Origin: Echinicola shivajiensis
GTDB taxonomy: Bacteria; Bacteroidota; Bacteroidia; Cytophagales; Cyclobacteriaceae
DNA length: 64,000 nt
Assembly (NCBI RefSeq): GCF_018642165.1
Contig: NZ_JAHHZM010000002.1
Span: 62,001 to 126,000, forward strand
Direction: 5' to 3'
Part shown: piece after piece, positions 37,368 through 46,582 of the stretch
Numbering within the stretch: the first letter of the stretch is position 1
Layout of the letters: every line of letters begins with the position of its first letter
Notes under the pieces: generated by a model
The model's input: only the letters and a program-made list of their open reading frames with translations
Database searches by the model: none
Told to the model about the DNA's origin: nothing
Translations under genes and position numbers: made by a program

Positions 37368-37400
37368 AGATATCCGAGGGCATTACGCCCTCGGATATCT
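37368..37400 (-). terminator. Perfect 14-bp hairpin between nagB-like and kinase genes
   Basis: AGATATCCGAGGGC / GCCCTCGGATATCT has a 5-nt loop but no strong T run. It could lower expression of the downstream kinase or protect the upstream message's 3' end. Confidence 0.6.
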
Positions 37401-37429
37401 CAATAATAGGCGTAAGATTTAATTTGAGA

Positions 37430-39757
37430 TTAGATCATACCTTCAATAGACTTCTCTAATTCTCTCGCGTGGGCGATAAATTCTTCAACGTTCATGTCCT
37501 TAAAGAAAATCAAGCCGTGACTTGCTCTCACCTTGGCCATATCATGCTGATAGAAGTAATCTTTACCTAATAATAACTGAACATCATTTAGTTGGTCAAC
37601 CCATGTACGCTTGGCAATGGTACTGAATTTACCATTGTGGGCATAACTAGGGAAGGAAGCATTTACTTGGCTTAGGTAGCAATTGGCAAATGAGTCTTCC
37701 ATTACAGAAAGGTCACCTAATGAAACAGGAACAATTACATTGGATTCTGCTGCATCAAATTTAAACCAAACGTTTCTGTAACCAATGATTCTAAGTTCGC
37801 TAAGATCCTTTTCTTTACTCCATTCTTTAACCGCTGCGGCAGTTGCTTGAAGTACTTTATAGTGTGTGTCAGGACCACTACCTTCTGGGTCAAGCGTTAA
37901 GCTTAACTTGGTAGGGTTTACTTTTCTGAACATTTCAACTATAGGTTCTACGTCACGTGCTTTTTCAGGCTGCTCAGTGAAGATATCACCAGTGTAGAAT
38001 CCTAGTCTTAGGTGGTGAACATTCTTAACTTTTACACCAAAGTGAGCCCATACCAGTTCTTCCTCAAACTCACGGATCATACCCTTTAGTTTCTGGATTT
38101 TTGGTGGGTTTTTCTCACCATCGTAAGAGTTTTTCAAAATGCTTAGTACATCATTGATAGTTTCTCTCAGTTTGTCCTTGTTAGGTACATTGAAGATTTC
38201 CACCAATGCTCTAACCACTCTGTGGCAAAGCCCTCTTTGCTGTTGCTCAGGGTCTTCAGAAGCCACATTGGTCAAGTAGTGATAAACATCCTTGTCTTTC
38301 TTAAGCTTGAATCCAGCTTGAAAGAAGTCTTCATAATTAACCATCTGGATTTGGTTATTATCCATCAGTTTTTTGGTATGAAGCAAGGTGTCAATAACAA
38401 AGGTGTTGGTAACTGCAGTAAAACCTGAAGTCAGTACTGAGAAATGTGCTTCGTTTGTTTTTTCACTCAATTGGTTGGTGATATGAGGTAAAATACCCAA
38501 AGATATATCATCATGGTGAGGGCCAGTATGAAGCAATACTTCGTTTTCTTCCTTAACCAAACCATTGTTCAATTTGGCCACAGTACTTTCTTTTACTGAG
38601 GCAACAGTGTTTTCAGAAAGGTTTGGAATAAGAGAAGTATAAGGATCAGCCTTAAGTTCGTCCAATGTCAATCTATTGGCATACTTTCCTAACTTTTTAC
38701 AAAGTTCTAGAACAGCTTTTTCAGTTTTAGCTTGAGTCCACTCACCTTTTTGGAAATAGGTGTTTACACTATCGGTAAGTTTGGAAGCTGCACCTTTGGT
38801 AAGGTAAAAACGTCCATTTTTCAATTTTTGAAGAACTGTGCCAGGAAAAACATTGTCCAGTGGCGTCTCCAAAGAATCTTTTACAATTTGGGCTTTGGCT
38901 TCACCGGCAGCAATAATGATACCTACAGCCTCAGGGTTATATACAATAGTGTCTAGACCAATTGTAATAACCAATCTATTTGCAGAAACTTCGATTCCTC
39001 CAAGGTCGCCAGCTGCTACAGCTTGGGTTTCAAAGTTGGTTTCTGTCAATCTGGTTGTAGAGAAAATATCAGATCCACGGGTGTTGAAGGCAATGTGGCC
39101 ATCAGGACCAATACCTCCCAAGAAGAAGCCAATACCGCCTTTTTCACGGATTTTTTGCTCGTATTCACCACACCACTTGTCAATCAAGAAGATTGACTCC
39201 TGCTGTAATTTCTCCAATTTAGAGGTAGCCTCTCTAAATCTTAATGATAGATCTACTTTATAGTCAGGGAAAATCTCAGAGAAATGCTTTCCTTCTGCTA
39301 AAGGGATTTCATCGGAATTGATCAAAAGAGCCTTTTTAGGATCCAAACCAAATCCGTCAATATAGAATTTGTTAACGTAATGGTAGAAACTGTTGTTCTG
39401 AGAAGAAGAAATTGGGTAAAACTCATCGATTTGAACAAAATGAAGGTTTTTCAATTCTGGCTTCTTAGTGTCAGTAAGACCATATTGCTTTCTGATTTCT
39501 TTTCCTTTTTTACTGTCCCAGTTTTCAAGTAAAAACTGAGTCCACTTAATGAAAAACTCAGGAGTTTTTCCTGTCGGCAAGCTAATTACACCATCAGGGT
39601 TGTTAGCAGCCCACTCTAAAAATCTACATGCCGTCAATAACCCTAATTTAGGGAAATTGTCTACTGTCAGGTAAGGGATCAATGTAGTGATCTCTTCAAC
39701 ACCTGATTCTTTTAAGAAACATTCTTCTACTTCCGATAAAGGATAGTTACTAAGCAT
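37430..39757 (-). CDS. Glucosamine-6-phosphate deaminase-like / PIG-L deacetylase-like fusion
   Basis: The 775-residue cytoplasmic protein has an N-terminal NagB domain (about 40-330) with SLPTGKTPEFF, FVQIDEFYP (Asp111) and GGIGPDGHIAFN (Asp219, His221), the catalytic elements of glucosamine-6-phosphate deaminase. A C-terminal PIG-L/LmbE domain (about 405-620) follows, with a PHHDDISLG metal motif (413-421), then about 150 further residues. PIG-L enzymes remove N-acetyl groups from GlcNAc derivatives, so the fusion may deacetylate and deaminate in one chain, standing in for NagA. No nagA is visible in the window. Similar long NagB proteins are known in Bacteroides. Confidence 0.88.
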   Translation of the reverse strand: MLSNYPLSEVEECFLKESGVEEITTLIPYLTVDNFPKLGLLTACRFLEWAANNPDGVISLPTGKTPEFFIKWTQFLLENWDSKKGKEIRKQYGLTDTKKPELKNLHFVQIDEFYPISSSQNNSFYHYVNKFYIDGFGLDPKKALLINSDEIPLAEGKHFSEIFPDYKVDLSLRFREATSKLEKLQQESIFLIDKWCGEYEQKIREKGGIGFFLGGIGPDGHIAFNTRGSDIFSTTRLTETNFETQAVAAGDLGGIEVSANRLVITIGLDTIVYNPEAVGIIIAAGEAKAQIVKDSLETPLDNVFPGTVLQKLKNGRFYLTKGAASKLTDSVNTYFQKGEWTQAKTEKAVLELCKKLGKYANRLTLDELKADPYTSLIPNLSENTVASVKESTVAKLNNGLVKEENEVLLHTGPHHDDISLGILPHITNQLSEKTNEAHFSVLTSGFTAVTNTFVIDTLLHTKKLMDNNQIQMVNYEDFFQAGFKLKKDKDVYHYLTNVASEDPEQQQRGLCHRVVRALVEIFNVPNKDKLRETINDVLSILKNSYDGEKNPPKIQKLKGMIREFEEELVWAHFGVKVKNVHHLRLGFYTGDIFTEQPEKARDVEPIVEMFRKVNPTKLSLTLDPEGSGPDTHYKVLQATAAAVKEWSKEKDLSELRIIGYRNVWFKFDAAESNVIVPVSLGDLSVMEDSFANCYLSQVNASFPSYAHNGKFSTIAKRTWVDQLNDVQLLLGKDYFYQHDMAKVRASHGLIFFKDMNVEEFIAHARELEKSIEGMI

Positions 39758-39795
39758 ATTTAGAATTGTTTTATGTTAATGCTTTTATATTAAAG

Positions 39796-39822
39796 CCACG
39801 GCAATGTGATTCTGATACCGTG
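39796..39822 (-). terminator. Weak hairpin between ROK repressor and nagB-like gene
   Basis: CCACGG / CCGTGG arms with a 15-nt loop sit in the 67-bp gap. No T run follows, so it may be an attenuating or processing structure. Confidence 0.3.
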
Positions 39823-39824
39823 GA

Positions 39825-41063
39825 TCAGTTAATAATGTCTTCGAAAATATTCTCTATGACTACCGCTACTCCTCCGAGTAGACCAACTTCTTTTCCTAAT
39901 TTGTAGAGTGCCAATTCCGACTTCTCCCTTGATTTGGCCATACTGAATATATTCAGGGCTTGCTGTATTGGCGTGATCAAATATTGTTGGGCCTCAGCTA
40001 CGGATCCACCTACTATGATCAGATCAGGATTCAATAATTGGATAAGGATAGAAATACCTCTTCCCAAATCTAAACCTACATCTGAAAGGATGGTGATGGC
40101 TCTTTGATCTCCGGCCAGAGCTGCTTCAACAATTAGAGAAGGGTCAATACTTTCTCCTTTTTCTTTTGCTAAGCGGCTCAGAATTGAATCGCTATCTTTA
40201 AGTATAGCTTCCTCGGCCATCCTTACCATAGCTGTTCCAGATGCCACAGCCTCCAGGCATCCTTTTTTACCGCAGGTACATGAGATATCCCTTGATTCAA
40301 AGATAGGGGAGTGGCTAAATTCACCTGCAAACCCTGCTCCACCTCGGTATAATTTGCCATCTATAATAATTCCAAGACCAATGCCCCAGCCTACGAAAAT
40401 GCCCAATACATTATTATATTTTTGACCTTGGCTGAACTTAAATTCCGCTAAGGTCATTGCCCTTGCGTCATTTTCTATAAAGACTTTTTTATTGAATTTG
40501 GCTTCAAAGTTTTCCACCAAAGTTTTCTTTCCAAATTTTAGATAGGTGTGGTTGATTCCACTTAAAGAATCCACCAGCCCAGGCATGGAAATGCCTATGG
40601 CAATAATTTTATCATCAGGAATTCCGGATTCCTTCATATATGTAGCCATGAAATCAGCAATCCTTTCAAAGGTTGCCTTATCATTGTTCAAAGTGATTTT
40701 AAAAGTGCCTGTTTCAGTTACTGCGGTATTGGCACTGTCATAAATAGCTGCTCGGACGGTAAATTTGCTAATGTCCACTGACAAGATATAAAAGGAATCA
40801 GAAGCCAGTCTGTACAAATCTGGTTTTCTTCCGCCTTGTGATTCAGCTCTACCTTGTTTAACAAGTTTTCCGCCTTGAATAAGATCAGTAAGTAGGGAGT
40901 TTACCGTGGGTAGACTGATACCTACTTCGTTACAGATTTCACTGGCTGTGTTGCTTCCGTTGGTGTAAAGATTCTTGATGATTTTGATCTTGTTGAGGTA
41001 GTTCTTGATTTCAACAACTCCTTCTTTTTCATCTAAGCTCTTTTTTGGATTTATTAGATTCAT
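39825..41063 (-). CDS. ROK-family transcriptional repressor (NagC/XylR type)
   Basis: The 412-residue regulator has an N-terminal winged helix-turn-helix (about 26-85, NTASEICNEVGISLPTVNSL) and a wing rich in Gly/Arg (GRAESQGGRKPDLYRL). The ROK effector domain follows, with VDISKFTVRAA, ENDARAMTLAEFKF and the zinc cluster CTCGKKGC near residue 260. It is the first gene of the operon with the NagB/PIG-L fusion and ROK kinase, so it most likely represses that operon until an amino-sugar phosphate binds. Three AAAATATCG repeats upstream are candidate autoregulatory sites. Confidence 0.92.
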   Translation of the reverse strand: MNLINPKKSLDEKEGVVEIKNYLNKIKIIKNLYTNGSNTASEICNEVGISLPTVNSLLTDLIQGGKLVKQGRAESQGGRKPDLYRLASDSFYILSVDISKFTVRAAIYDSANTAVTETGTFKITLNNDKATFERIADFMATYMKESGIPDDKIIAIGISMPGLVDSLSGINHTYLKFGKKTLVENFEAKFNKKVFIENDARAMTLAEFKFSQGQKYNNVLGIFVGWGIGLGIIIDGKLYRGGAGFAGEFSHSPIFESRDISCTCGKKGCLEAVASGTAMVRMAEEAILKDSDSILSRLAKEKGESIDPSLIVEAALAGDQRAITILSDVGLDLGRGISILIQLLNPDLIIVGGSVAEAQQYLITPIQQALNIFSMAKSREKSELALYKLGKEVGLLGGVAVVIENIFEDIIN

Positions 41064-41095
41064 CTTGTTTTATTTATTAGGGTACTCAAATTAAC

Positions 41096-41266
41096 AAAAT
41101 ATCGCTCAATATAAAAAATACTTTTATAAAAAAATTAAAAAAGAACAAACCGTTTTTATTAAAATATCGATTCTGTACTACTGTGTTAAATGGTGAATTT
41201 GAAAATATATAGCTTAAATCACCTCGAGAAGTGAAAGATTTACAGTGATTTTCTGTTAAAATATCG
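41096..41266. repeat. Three AAAATATCG repeats upstream of the ROK repressor
   Basis: The 9-mer AAAATATCG occurs at 41096-41104, 41161-41169 and 41258-41266 in the same orientation. The last two share the wider context TTAAAATATCG[A/G]TT. The rest of the 331-bp gap (41064-41394) is AT-rich with no gene and contains the promoter of the ROK operon. Confidence 0.5.
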
Positions 41267-41355
41267 GTTTTTTCGTATTAATAAAGCAAATTAACTACTG
41301 TATCGTGGGAATTTACTTTGTGTCTGTGAAATATAATATTGACTACAAAAAATAA

Positions 41356-41383
41356 ATGGCACCTCATTTAAAAAAGGTGCCAT
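41356..41383 (-). terminator. Terminator of the MORN-like gene
   Basis: The stem ATGGCACCT / AGGTGCCAT has a 10-nt loop and is followed on the minus strand by TTATTTTTTG, 12 bp past the stop. Confidence 0.75.
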
Positions 41384-41394
41384 GGAGTATTTGG

Positions 41395-42981
41395 CTAGTT
41401 AAATATTTGAAATGGCAATTCAGATTCGGGAAGGTTTTCAGGAACTACTTCATCATCTTTGAAAGTGATAATTTCTGCTAGCTTTCCTGAGCGTGAATAG
41501 TAATTCCAACGCCCCTGTTTTTTACCCTCTTCCATTAATCCCGAAGAGGCAACTTTACCATTGTCATGATAATAAATCCATTTACCTTGTGGTTTGCCTT
41601 CCTTATAATTTCCTTCTGACTCTTTGGTCCCATCAATATAATAAGTGATTCGACTTCCTTCACCTTCTTTTAATGTTCCCTTATCCAAGGTGGTGGTTCC
41701 ATCATAGGAATGGTATTCTCCAATGCTCATAAGTCTACCATTGCTCCAGGTTTCTTCTTGCGTGAGTTTTTTATTGTCATAGAAAAGCCCCCATGTGCCA
41801 TCTTCAAATCCATAAAAATAACTGCCTACGGATTTTAGTTGGCCTCCATCATAATAATAGAACCATTGGCCATGTTCTGAGCCCAGTTGATATTCACCTT
41901 CTGCAATGAGGATTCCTATTTTATTAAAGTATTTCCAAAGTCCCGACTTGACACCGTTTTTGTATTCCCCAATGCTGTATAGTTGCCCATCGGAATAGAA
42001 GCTTTTCCAAAGTCCCGACTTTAATCCTCCATTATACTGGCCTCTGACGGAGGCACTACCGTCGGAATGGTTTTCTATATATTCTCCTACAGGAACACCT
42101 AGTTCATAGGTCTTTCTTTTTGAAAGGTTCTTATTAGGGAAATATTCTTCCCATACGCCTACGGCAATGTTGTTTTCATAATGTTCAATACGGGCAATTC
42201 TTTTGTTTTCATAGTAATATTTCCAAGTCCCAGTTTTGTTACCGTTTTTGTCATATTCCTGTTCTTCTGCAATCACCTTGGTGTCGGGGAAATAGCTGAT
42301 CCATTTTCCAACTTTATTGCCATGATCATATTCTCCAGTTTGTTCAACAGTATTATAGAACGAATATCTCTTAAAGGTTCCATCAGGCTCACCATTTACA
42401 TATTGTACTTCAACGATCAGCTGGCCCTCCCTTGAATATTCCAAGTATGGTCCATTGAGTATACCATTCTCATATTTGCTTTTGATGGCCAATTGACCAT
42501 TTTCATAGTATGAAAGCCAGTCTCCATGAAGTTTACCATCTTTAAAGGTGCCTTCACTTTTGACTACTTTACCAGCATTTTGTTCATATAAGACCACATT
42601 GCTGCCATAATATTCTTTGTAATCACCCACAGCTACACTGTCTTTGTAGATGGCATCAATGATCAGAAAACCATTGGCATCGTATTGGTTTAAGTTGCCA
42701 TTGAGTTTGTTGTTTTTGTATTCAGCAACAATATCTGGTTTTCCATTAGAATGGTAGGTCGTCCAAACGCCATCTTTTTTTCCGTCACTTAGATAGCCTT
42801 CTTCAATTAATTTATCGTTTTTGGGATTTTTCAATTTCCAAAGCCCATTCATTTTTCCGTTGAGTATCACACCTGTGGCTACTACGCTTGAATCGGAATT
42901 GAAAATTCTAACGGTTTGACCTTGTCCAAAAGCAATAAGGCCTTGCGTAAAAATAAAAAACAGTGCAATTAGGTACTTCAT
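41395..42981 (-). CDS. Exported YwqK/MORN-variant repeat protein
   Basis: The frame opens at 43023, but ATG at 42981 gives a clean Sec signal (MKYLIALFFIFTQGLIAFGQ), giving 528 residues. The whole mature protein is built from about 20 copies of a roughly 23-residue MORN-like repeat of the form G-x-W-x-x-Y-x-x-N-G-x-L (GLWKLKNPKNDKLIEEGYLS, GKWISYFPDTKVIAEEQEYD and so on). Annotations often call these YwqK-type antitoxin repeats, but nothing here suggests a toxin-antitoxin pair. Probably a periplasmic or surface scaffold; function unknown. Confidence 0.82.
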   Translation of the reverse strand: MKYLIALFFIFTQGLIAFGQGQTVRIFNSDSSVVATGVILNGKMNGLWKLKNPKNDKLIEEGYLSDGKKDGVWTTYHSNGKPDIVAEYKNNKLNGNLNQYDANGFLIIDAIYKDSVAVGDYKEYYGSNVVLYEQNAGKVVKSEGTFKDGKLHGDWLSYYENGQLAIKSKYENGILNGPYLEYSREGQLIVEVQYVNGEPDGTFKRYSFYNTVEQTGEYDHGNKVGKWISYFPDTKVIAEEQEYDKNGNKTGTWKYYYENKRIARIEHYENNIAVGVWEEYFPNKNLSKRKTYELGVPVGEYIENHSDGSASVRGQYNGGLKSGLWKSFYSDGQLYSIGEYKNGVKSGLWKYFNKIGILIAEGEYQLGSEHGQWFYYYDGGQLKSVGSYFYGFEDGTWGLFYDNKKLTQEETWSNGRLMSIGEYHSYDGTTTLDKGTLKEGEGSRITYYIDGTKESEGNYKEGKPQGKWIYYHDNGKVASSGLMEEGKKQGRWNYYSRSGKLAEIITFKDDEVVPENLPESELPFQIFN

Positions 42982-43070
42982 TGGTTTTCCTTGATTTCTT
43001 TCAATTGTATAAGCGTTGATCAAACTTTCTTTCTATTCTTTTCCTAAATTATCATTTATTCTCAAAAAAA

Positions 43071-43637
43071 TCATTCACTCTCCTTAAACTTCTTAATTGA
43101 ACTCCATTCTTCAATTATGGACTTTTCCAAATCCTTAGTTTTTGCCTTGTAAGGAATTCTTTTTAGCAATTGAAGATGCCTGAATTTATTAAGGTGCTCA
43201 GGTAATTTTTCGAAAGGGATTTCATTGCTGTGCATTTGGTGAGTAATCATTCCTTTATAATCCCAGGGTGAACCAGTGCGGCCTAGTGAAAAACCATTGG
43301 ATAAATAGGATTGATATATTTCAGATGAAGGGATTTTATCTACACCATAATAGACAATTATATATAACCCGTGTCCCCACCAGTTGAGAAACCTGATGTT
43401 GAACCCTTTTTTTTTGTCAAAATCCCTGACTATATCCAAAACTTGGTAGGGGCAATGTTGGAGTTCATTGCCCTTACTGATTTTTTTTCCTTTATGATCA
43501 GTATGTAATAAAGCGAGTTCTTTATCCGAAATTTGATTGGCTATTGAAGCAAATAAATTGATAAATTGTTCTTTTAGTTGATGGATTTGATATTGAAGGG
43601 GTTCGTTCTCTAATAATTCAATATTGATGTCCTGCAT
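43071..43637 (-). CDS. Conserved-looking hypothetical protein
   Basis: The 188-residue soluble protein has no signal or transmembrane segment. It has an N-terminal helical part (1-50), a central beta-like stretch with RFLNWWGHGLYIIVYYGVDK, and a Lys/Glu-rich C-terminus. I do not recognise a family. The ATG at 43637 lies 6 bp from the stop of fabH upstream, so both are probably co-transcribed. Codon use resembles the neighbours. Confidence 0.7.
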   Translation of the reverse strand: MQDINIELLENEPLQYQIHQLKEQFINLFASIANQISDKELALLHTDHKGKKISKGNELQHCPYQVLDIVRDFDKKKGFNIRFLNWWGHGLYIIVYYGVDKIPSSEIYQSYLSNGFSLGRTGSPWDYKGMITHQMHSNEIPFEKLPEHLNKFRHLQLLKRIPYKAKTKDLEKSIIEEWSSIKKFKESE

Positions 43638-43643
43638 AAATAT

Positions 43644-44642
43644 TTACCAATTTAATAATGCTGAGGCCCAAGAAAAGCCACTTCCAAACGCAGCAAGGCA
43701 AATAAGATTTCCATCTTTGATTTTACCTTGTTCCCAAGCATCACTCAGTGCAAGAGGGATGGTGGCGGCAGTGGTGTTCCCAAAATGCATGATGTTGTTG
43801 AAAACCTTTTCGTCAGGTAATTGGAATTTCTGTTGAATATATTGGCTGATCCTTAAGTTGGCTTGATGCGGAACTAACAAGTCAATATCATCTTTGGACT
43901 TGCCATTAGCTTCTAAGGCTTCTTTAATGACCTCTTGGAACCTCACGATGGCATGTTTAAATACCACATTTCCGTTCATTTGCATACGGAAACTTGGTTC
44001 ATTGATGATTTCTGGGGAAAGTCTAATTTCCCTACTACTTCCGGGGTCTTTTAAGTACAGCTCTTCTGCAAAATCGCCGTCAGCATGAAGGTGGGTAGAT
44101 AGTATTCCCGATTGGGGCTGGTCAGTAACCTGTACCACCGCAGCACCAGCACCGTCAGCAAAAATGACCGCATTGGACCTGCCGGCTGTACTTTTGTCCA
44201 GTGCGCTGGATTGAATTTCAGCTCCTATAAGAAGGATGTTTTTGTACATGCCCGTTTTGATGAATTGATCGGCAACAGATAAGCCGTACAAAAAACCTGA
44301 ACAAGCATTTCTGATATCCAAAGCACCAATTCCCTGAAGTCCCAATTCTCTTTGGACCAAAACACCATTTCCGGGGGCAAAATAATCTGGTGTGCTTGTG
44401 GCAAAAATAATAAAGTCAATATCCTTCATGGTTATCCCCGCCCTTTCAACGGCCATTTTAGAAGCCTTGGCAGACATGTTTGCAACAGTGTCCACACCAG
44501 GGGTAAACCATCTTCTCTGCTTTATTCCTGTACGTTCAACGATCCATTCATCACTGGTGTCCATGATTTTGGTGAGATCGTCATTAGTGACAATATTGTC
44601 AGGTACATAATGCCCAACACCTGCTATTTTGGATTTTTTCAT
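43644..44642 (-). CDS. fabH: 3-oxoacyl-ACP synthase III (KAS III)
   Basis: The enzyme starts fatty-acid chains by condensing an acyl-CoA with malonyl-ACP in the cytoplasm. At 332 residues it has the normal family length. The catalytic triad is visible: Cys114 (RNACSGF), His259 (VPHQANLR) and Asn289 (HFGNTTAA). The N-terminal GHYVPDNIVTNDDL and DEWIVERTGI segments are typical. It is not next to plsX, rpmF or other fab genes, so it may be one of several paralogues, used for branched or special primers. Confidence 0.93.
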   Translation of the reverse strand: MKKSKIAGVGHYVPDNIVTNDDLTKIMDTSDEWIVERTGIKQRRWFTPGVDTVANMSAKASKMAVERAGITMKDIDFIIFATSTPDYFAPGNGVLVQRELGLQGIGALDIRNACSGFLYGLSVADQFIKTGMYKNILLIGAEIQSSALDKSTAGRSNAVIFADGAGAAVVQVTDQPQSGILSTHLHADGDFAEELYLKDPGSSREIRLSPEIINEPSFRMQMNGNVVFKHAIVRFQEVIKEALEANGKSKDDIDLLVPHQANLRISQYIQQKFQLPDEKVFNNIMHFGNTTAATIPLALSDAWEQGKIKDGNLICLAAFGSGFSWASALLNW

Positions 44643-44671
44643 AAAAGCTTAATTAATGGTAGGATAAAATA

Positions 44672-44700
44672 CCCTTCAAAAATCTAACTGATTTGAAGGG
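44672..44700 (-). terminator. Possible terminator of the SRAP gene
   Basis: CCCTTCAAA / TTTGAAGGG arms with an 11-nt loop are followed on the minus strand by TATTTTATCC. It lies between SRAP and fabH, which points to separate transcription. Confidence 0.45.
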
Positions 44701-44773
44701 CTAAGGGTTGCAAATTTGCAGTCTTAGAACAAAAATACGCAGGAAGTGCCTTGCACAAAAGAGAAAAAGTGAT

Positions 44774-45472
44774 TTATCCAAATAGTGTATAATTGCCAAA
44801 CTGATCCATTGGACTGGTCCTTTTTATAAGGTATTCAGCATCAACGCTTATTTGGTTTACAGCTGGTGATACAGGATAGCATAACATTTGTTCCGTGGGG
44901 TAATGGGTTAGTATTTCTGTAAGTAGGTCCATGGAACTGTATTTGTCGAGCCAGGTTTTTTCTTGATCTTTGTTGAAAATTACCGGCATTCTATCCCCAA
45001 ATTCCTTGTTGATTTTATTGGCAGGTACCGTAAGTATTAGAAAAGTATGGTTGGTGCCCCCTTTATCATTTTCAAACTCTTCCCAGATTCCAGCAAAGGA
45101 AAATAAGGAATTGTCTTCTAAGGTAAAACGGTATGGGATTTTTGTTTTTTTACCCACTCGTTTCCATGCATAATAGCCATCAGCTGGAATTATACAACGT
45201 CTTTTCTGAAAGGCGGACTTTGTAGAAGCTTTTGTATGGGCTGTTTCTGCAGGGGCGTTAATGAACTTTAGGGAAACAGGCTTGTTTTTGGCAAAATCAG
45301 GTGTGGTCCCCCAATAAAAATGAGAGAAGCCCTTAGGACTGTCTGAAGTGATGACTGGGAGAAGTTGTGTTGGAGCAATATTGTATCTGGGATGAAATTC
45401 ATCCAGTAATTCTGCTTCAAACCGCGACTCAAGATCCTGTTGGGTCTTGCCTAGGGAGTATCTTTCACACAT
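44774..45472 (-). CDS. SRAP-family abasic-site DNA-protein crosslinking protein (YedK/HMCES)
   Basis: The 232-residue protein begins MCERYS, leaving the invariant Cys2 exposed after Met removal; this Cys forms a covalent thiazolidine with abasic sites in single-stranded DNA. Other family markers are YNIAPTQLLPVI (Asn/Pro region), RRCIIPADGYYAWK, FAGIWEEF and PVSPAVNQISVDAE. Most homologues read MCGRY; here Gly is Glu, which I expect to be tolerated. It stands alone. It acts in protection of DNA damage sites. Confidence 0.9.
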   Translation of the reverse strand: MCERYSLGKTQQDLESRFEAELLDEFHPRYNIAPTQLLPVITSDSPKGFSHFYWGTTPDFAKNKPVSLKFINAPAETAHTKASTKSAFQKRRCIIPADGYYAWKRVGKKTKIPYRFTLEDNSLFSFAGIWEEFENDKGGTNHTFLILTVPANKINKEFGDRMPVIFNKDQEKTWLDKYSSMDLLTEILTHYPTEQMLCYPVSPAVNQISVDAEYLIKRTSPMDQFGNYTLFG

Positions 45473-45498
45473 AATTTTGATCCATAAGTTGTTGTAAA

Positions 45499-46458
45499 TT
45501 AATCATGAGAATTGATAAATTCAAATGCTCTTTTTTCAGACCAATATATTTCTTTCCTTTTTCTTGGGCTAAAGCCAACATGTCCCCCAATTTCTGGGAA
45601 CTCCATAAAGATTTGATCCAAAGAATGGCCTAATTCAAAAGGAAAGCATTTTGAGCTTAAGAATGGATCGTTTTGGGCGTTTAAGATAAGCGTGGGGATT
45701 TGAATTCCTTCCAAAAAGTACAAAGAAGAACATTTATCATAGTAGTGGTTGGCATCATTGAAGCCATGCATGGGGCCAGTATATTTGTCGTCAAATTCAT
45801 GCAAGGTTCTGATACTATCCAAATTAGAAATATCAATAGATTCAGGAAACACTTGGGATTTTAATCGCACCTTTTGTTTGAGTGTTTTGAGGAACCTATT
45901 CGAATAGATGATGTTTTCTCCCGTGGATATTTTTATGCAGCTGCTTTTGAGGTGCAGAGGGACAGAAATAGTGACGGCTTTTTTTATCTTTTTAAGTCTT
46001 TCTACAGGCTCTCCCAAGTATTTTAGGGTAAGGTTTCCCCCAAGGCTAAAGCCTATTAAGTAAATTTCCTGATAATCTTTTTCGATATATTTGATAACTT
46101 CATCCAGGTCATAGGTGGCTCCAGAATGATAAAAGAAAGGTTTGTTGTTCAGTTCCCCACTGCATCCTCTAAAGTTCCAGGTGAGCACATCATAGCCATG
46201 TTGAAAAAAATGTTTGGCCATGCCAGACATATAAGGTCTCCTGCTATCACCTTCCAATCCATGGGTGATGATCACTATTTTATCAGTGTCATTTTTTAAT
46301 AAATCCAAGTCAAGAAAATCACCATCTTCTGTAGTAATTCTTTGTCTTTCAAAGGGTAATAAAAGAGATTTTCTAAAAAGTCCTGGGATAATGGTTTGCA
46401 AATGGCCGTTAAATAATATTGCAGGGCCGCTGTAGCTGGTATTTTTTATTAATGGCAT
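45499..46458 (-). CDS. YheT-family alpha/beta hydrolase
   Basis: The 319-residue cytoplasmic hydrolase has the YheT signature: NGHLQTIIPGLFR at the start, THGLEGDSRRPYM, WNFRGCSGELN, nucleophile Ser138 in GFSLGG, Asp in ILNAQNDPFLS and His in GGHVGF. Family members are esterase-like with unknown natural substrate. It is encoded 26 bp upstream of the SRAP gene on the same strand. Confidence 0.88.
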   Translation of the reverse strand: MPLIKNTSYSGPAILFNGHLQTIIPGLFRKSLLLPFERQRITTEDGDFLDLDLLKNDTDKIVIITHGLEGDSRRPYMSGMAKHFFQHGYDVLTWNFRGCSGELNNKPFFYHSGATYDLDEVIKYIEKDYQEIYLIGFSLGGNLTLKYLGEPVERLKKIKKAVTISVPLHLKSSCIKISTGENIIYSNRFLKTLKQKVRLKSQVFPESIDISNLDSIRTLHEFDDKYTGPMHGFNDANHYYDKCSSLYFLEGIQIPTLILNAQNDPFLSSKCFPFELGHSLDQIFMEFPEIGGHVGFSPRKRKEIYWSEKRAFEFINSHD

Positions 46459-46582
46459 TTTTTAATTGAGAGAATCGTTTTACTACTTACTGATATTGAA
46501 ATTACTATTATTAAATTTGAATATAGATATTTTAAGAACTATTTTTGACTTGCTGAAAAATTGAATTCGATATAGATAACTT

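Noticed and set aside
41395-42981. Toxin-antitoxin reading of the YwqK-like protein
   Set aside because: No toxin-like partner gene is adjacent, and the protein is an exported long repeat protein rather than a small cytoplasmic antitoxin.
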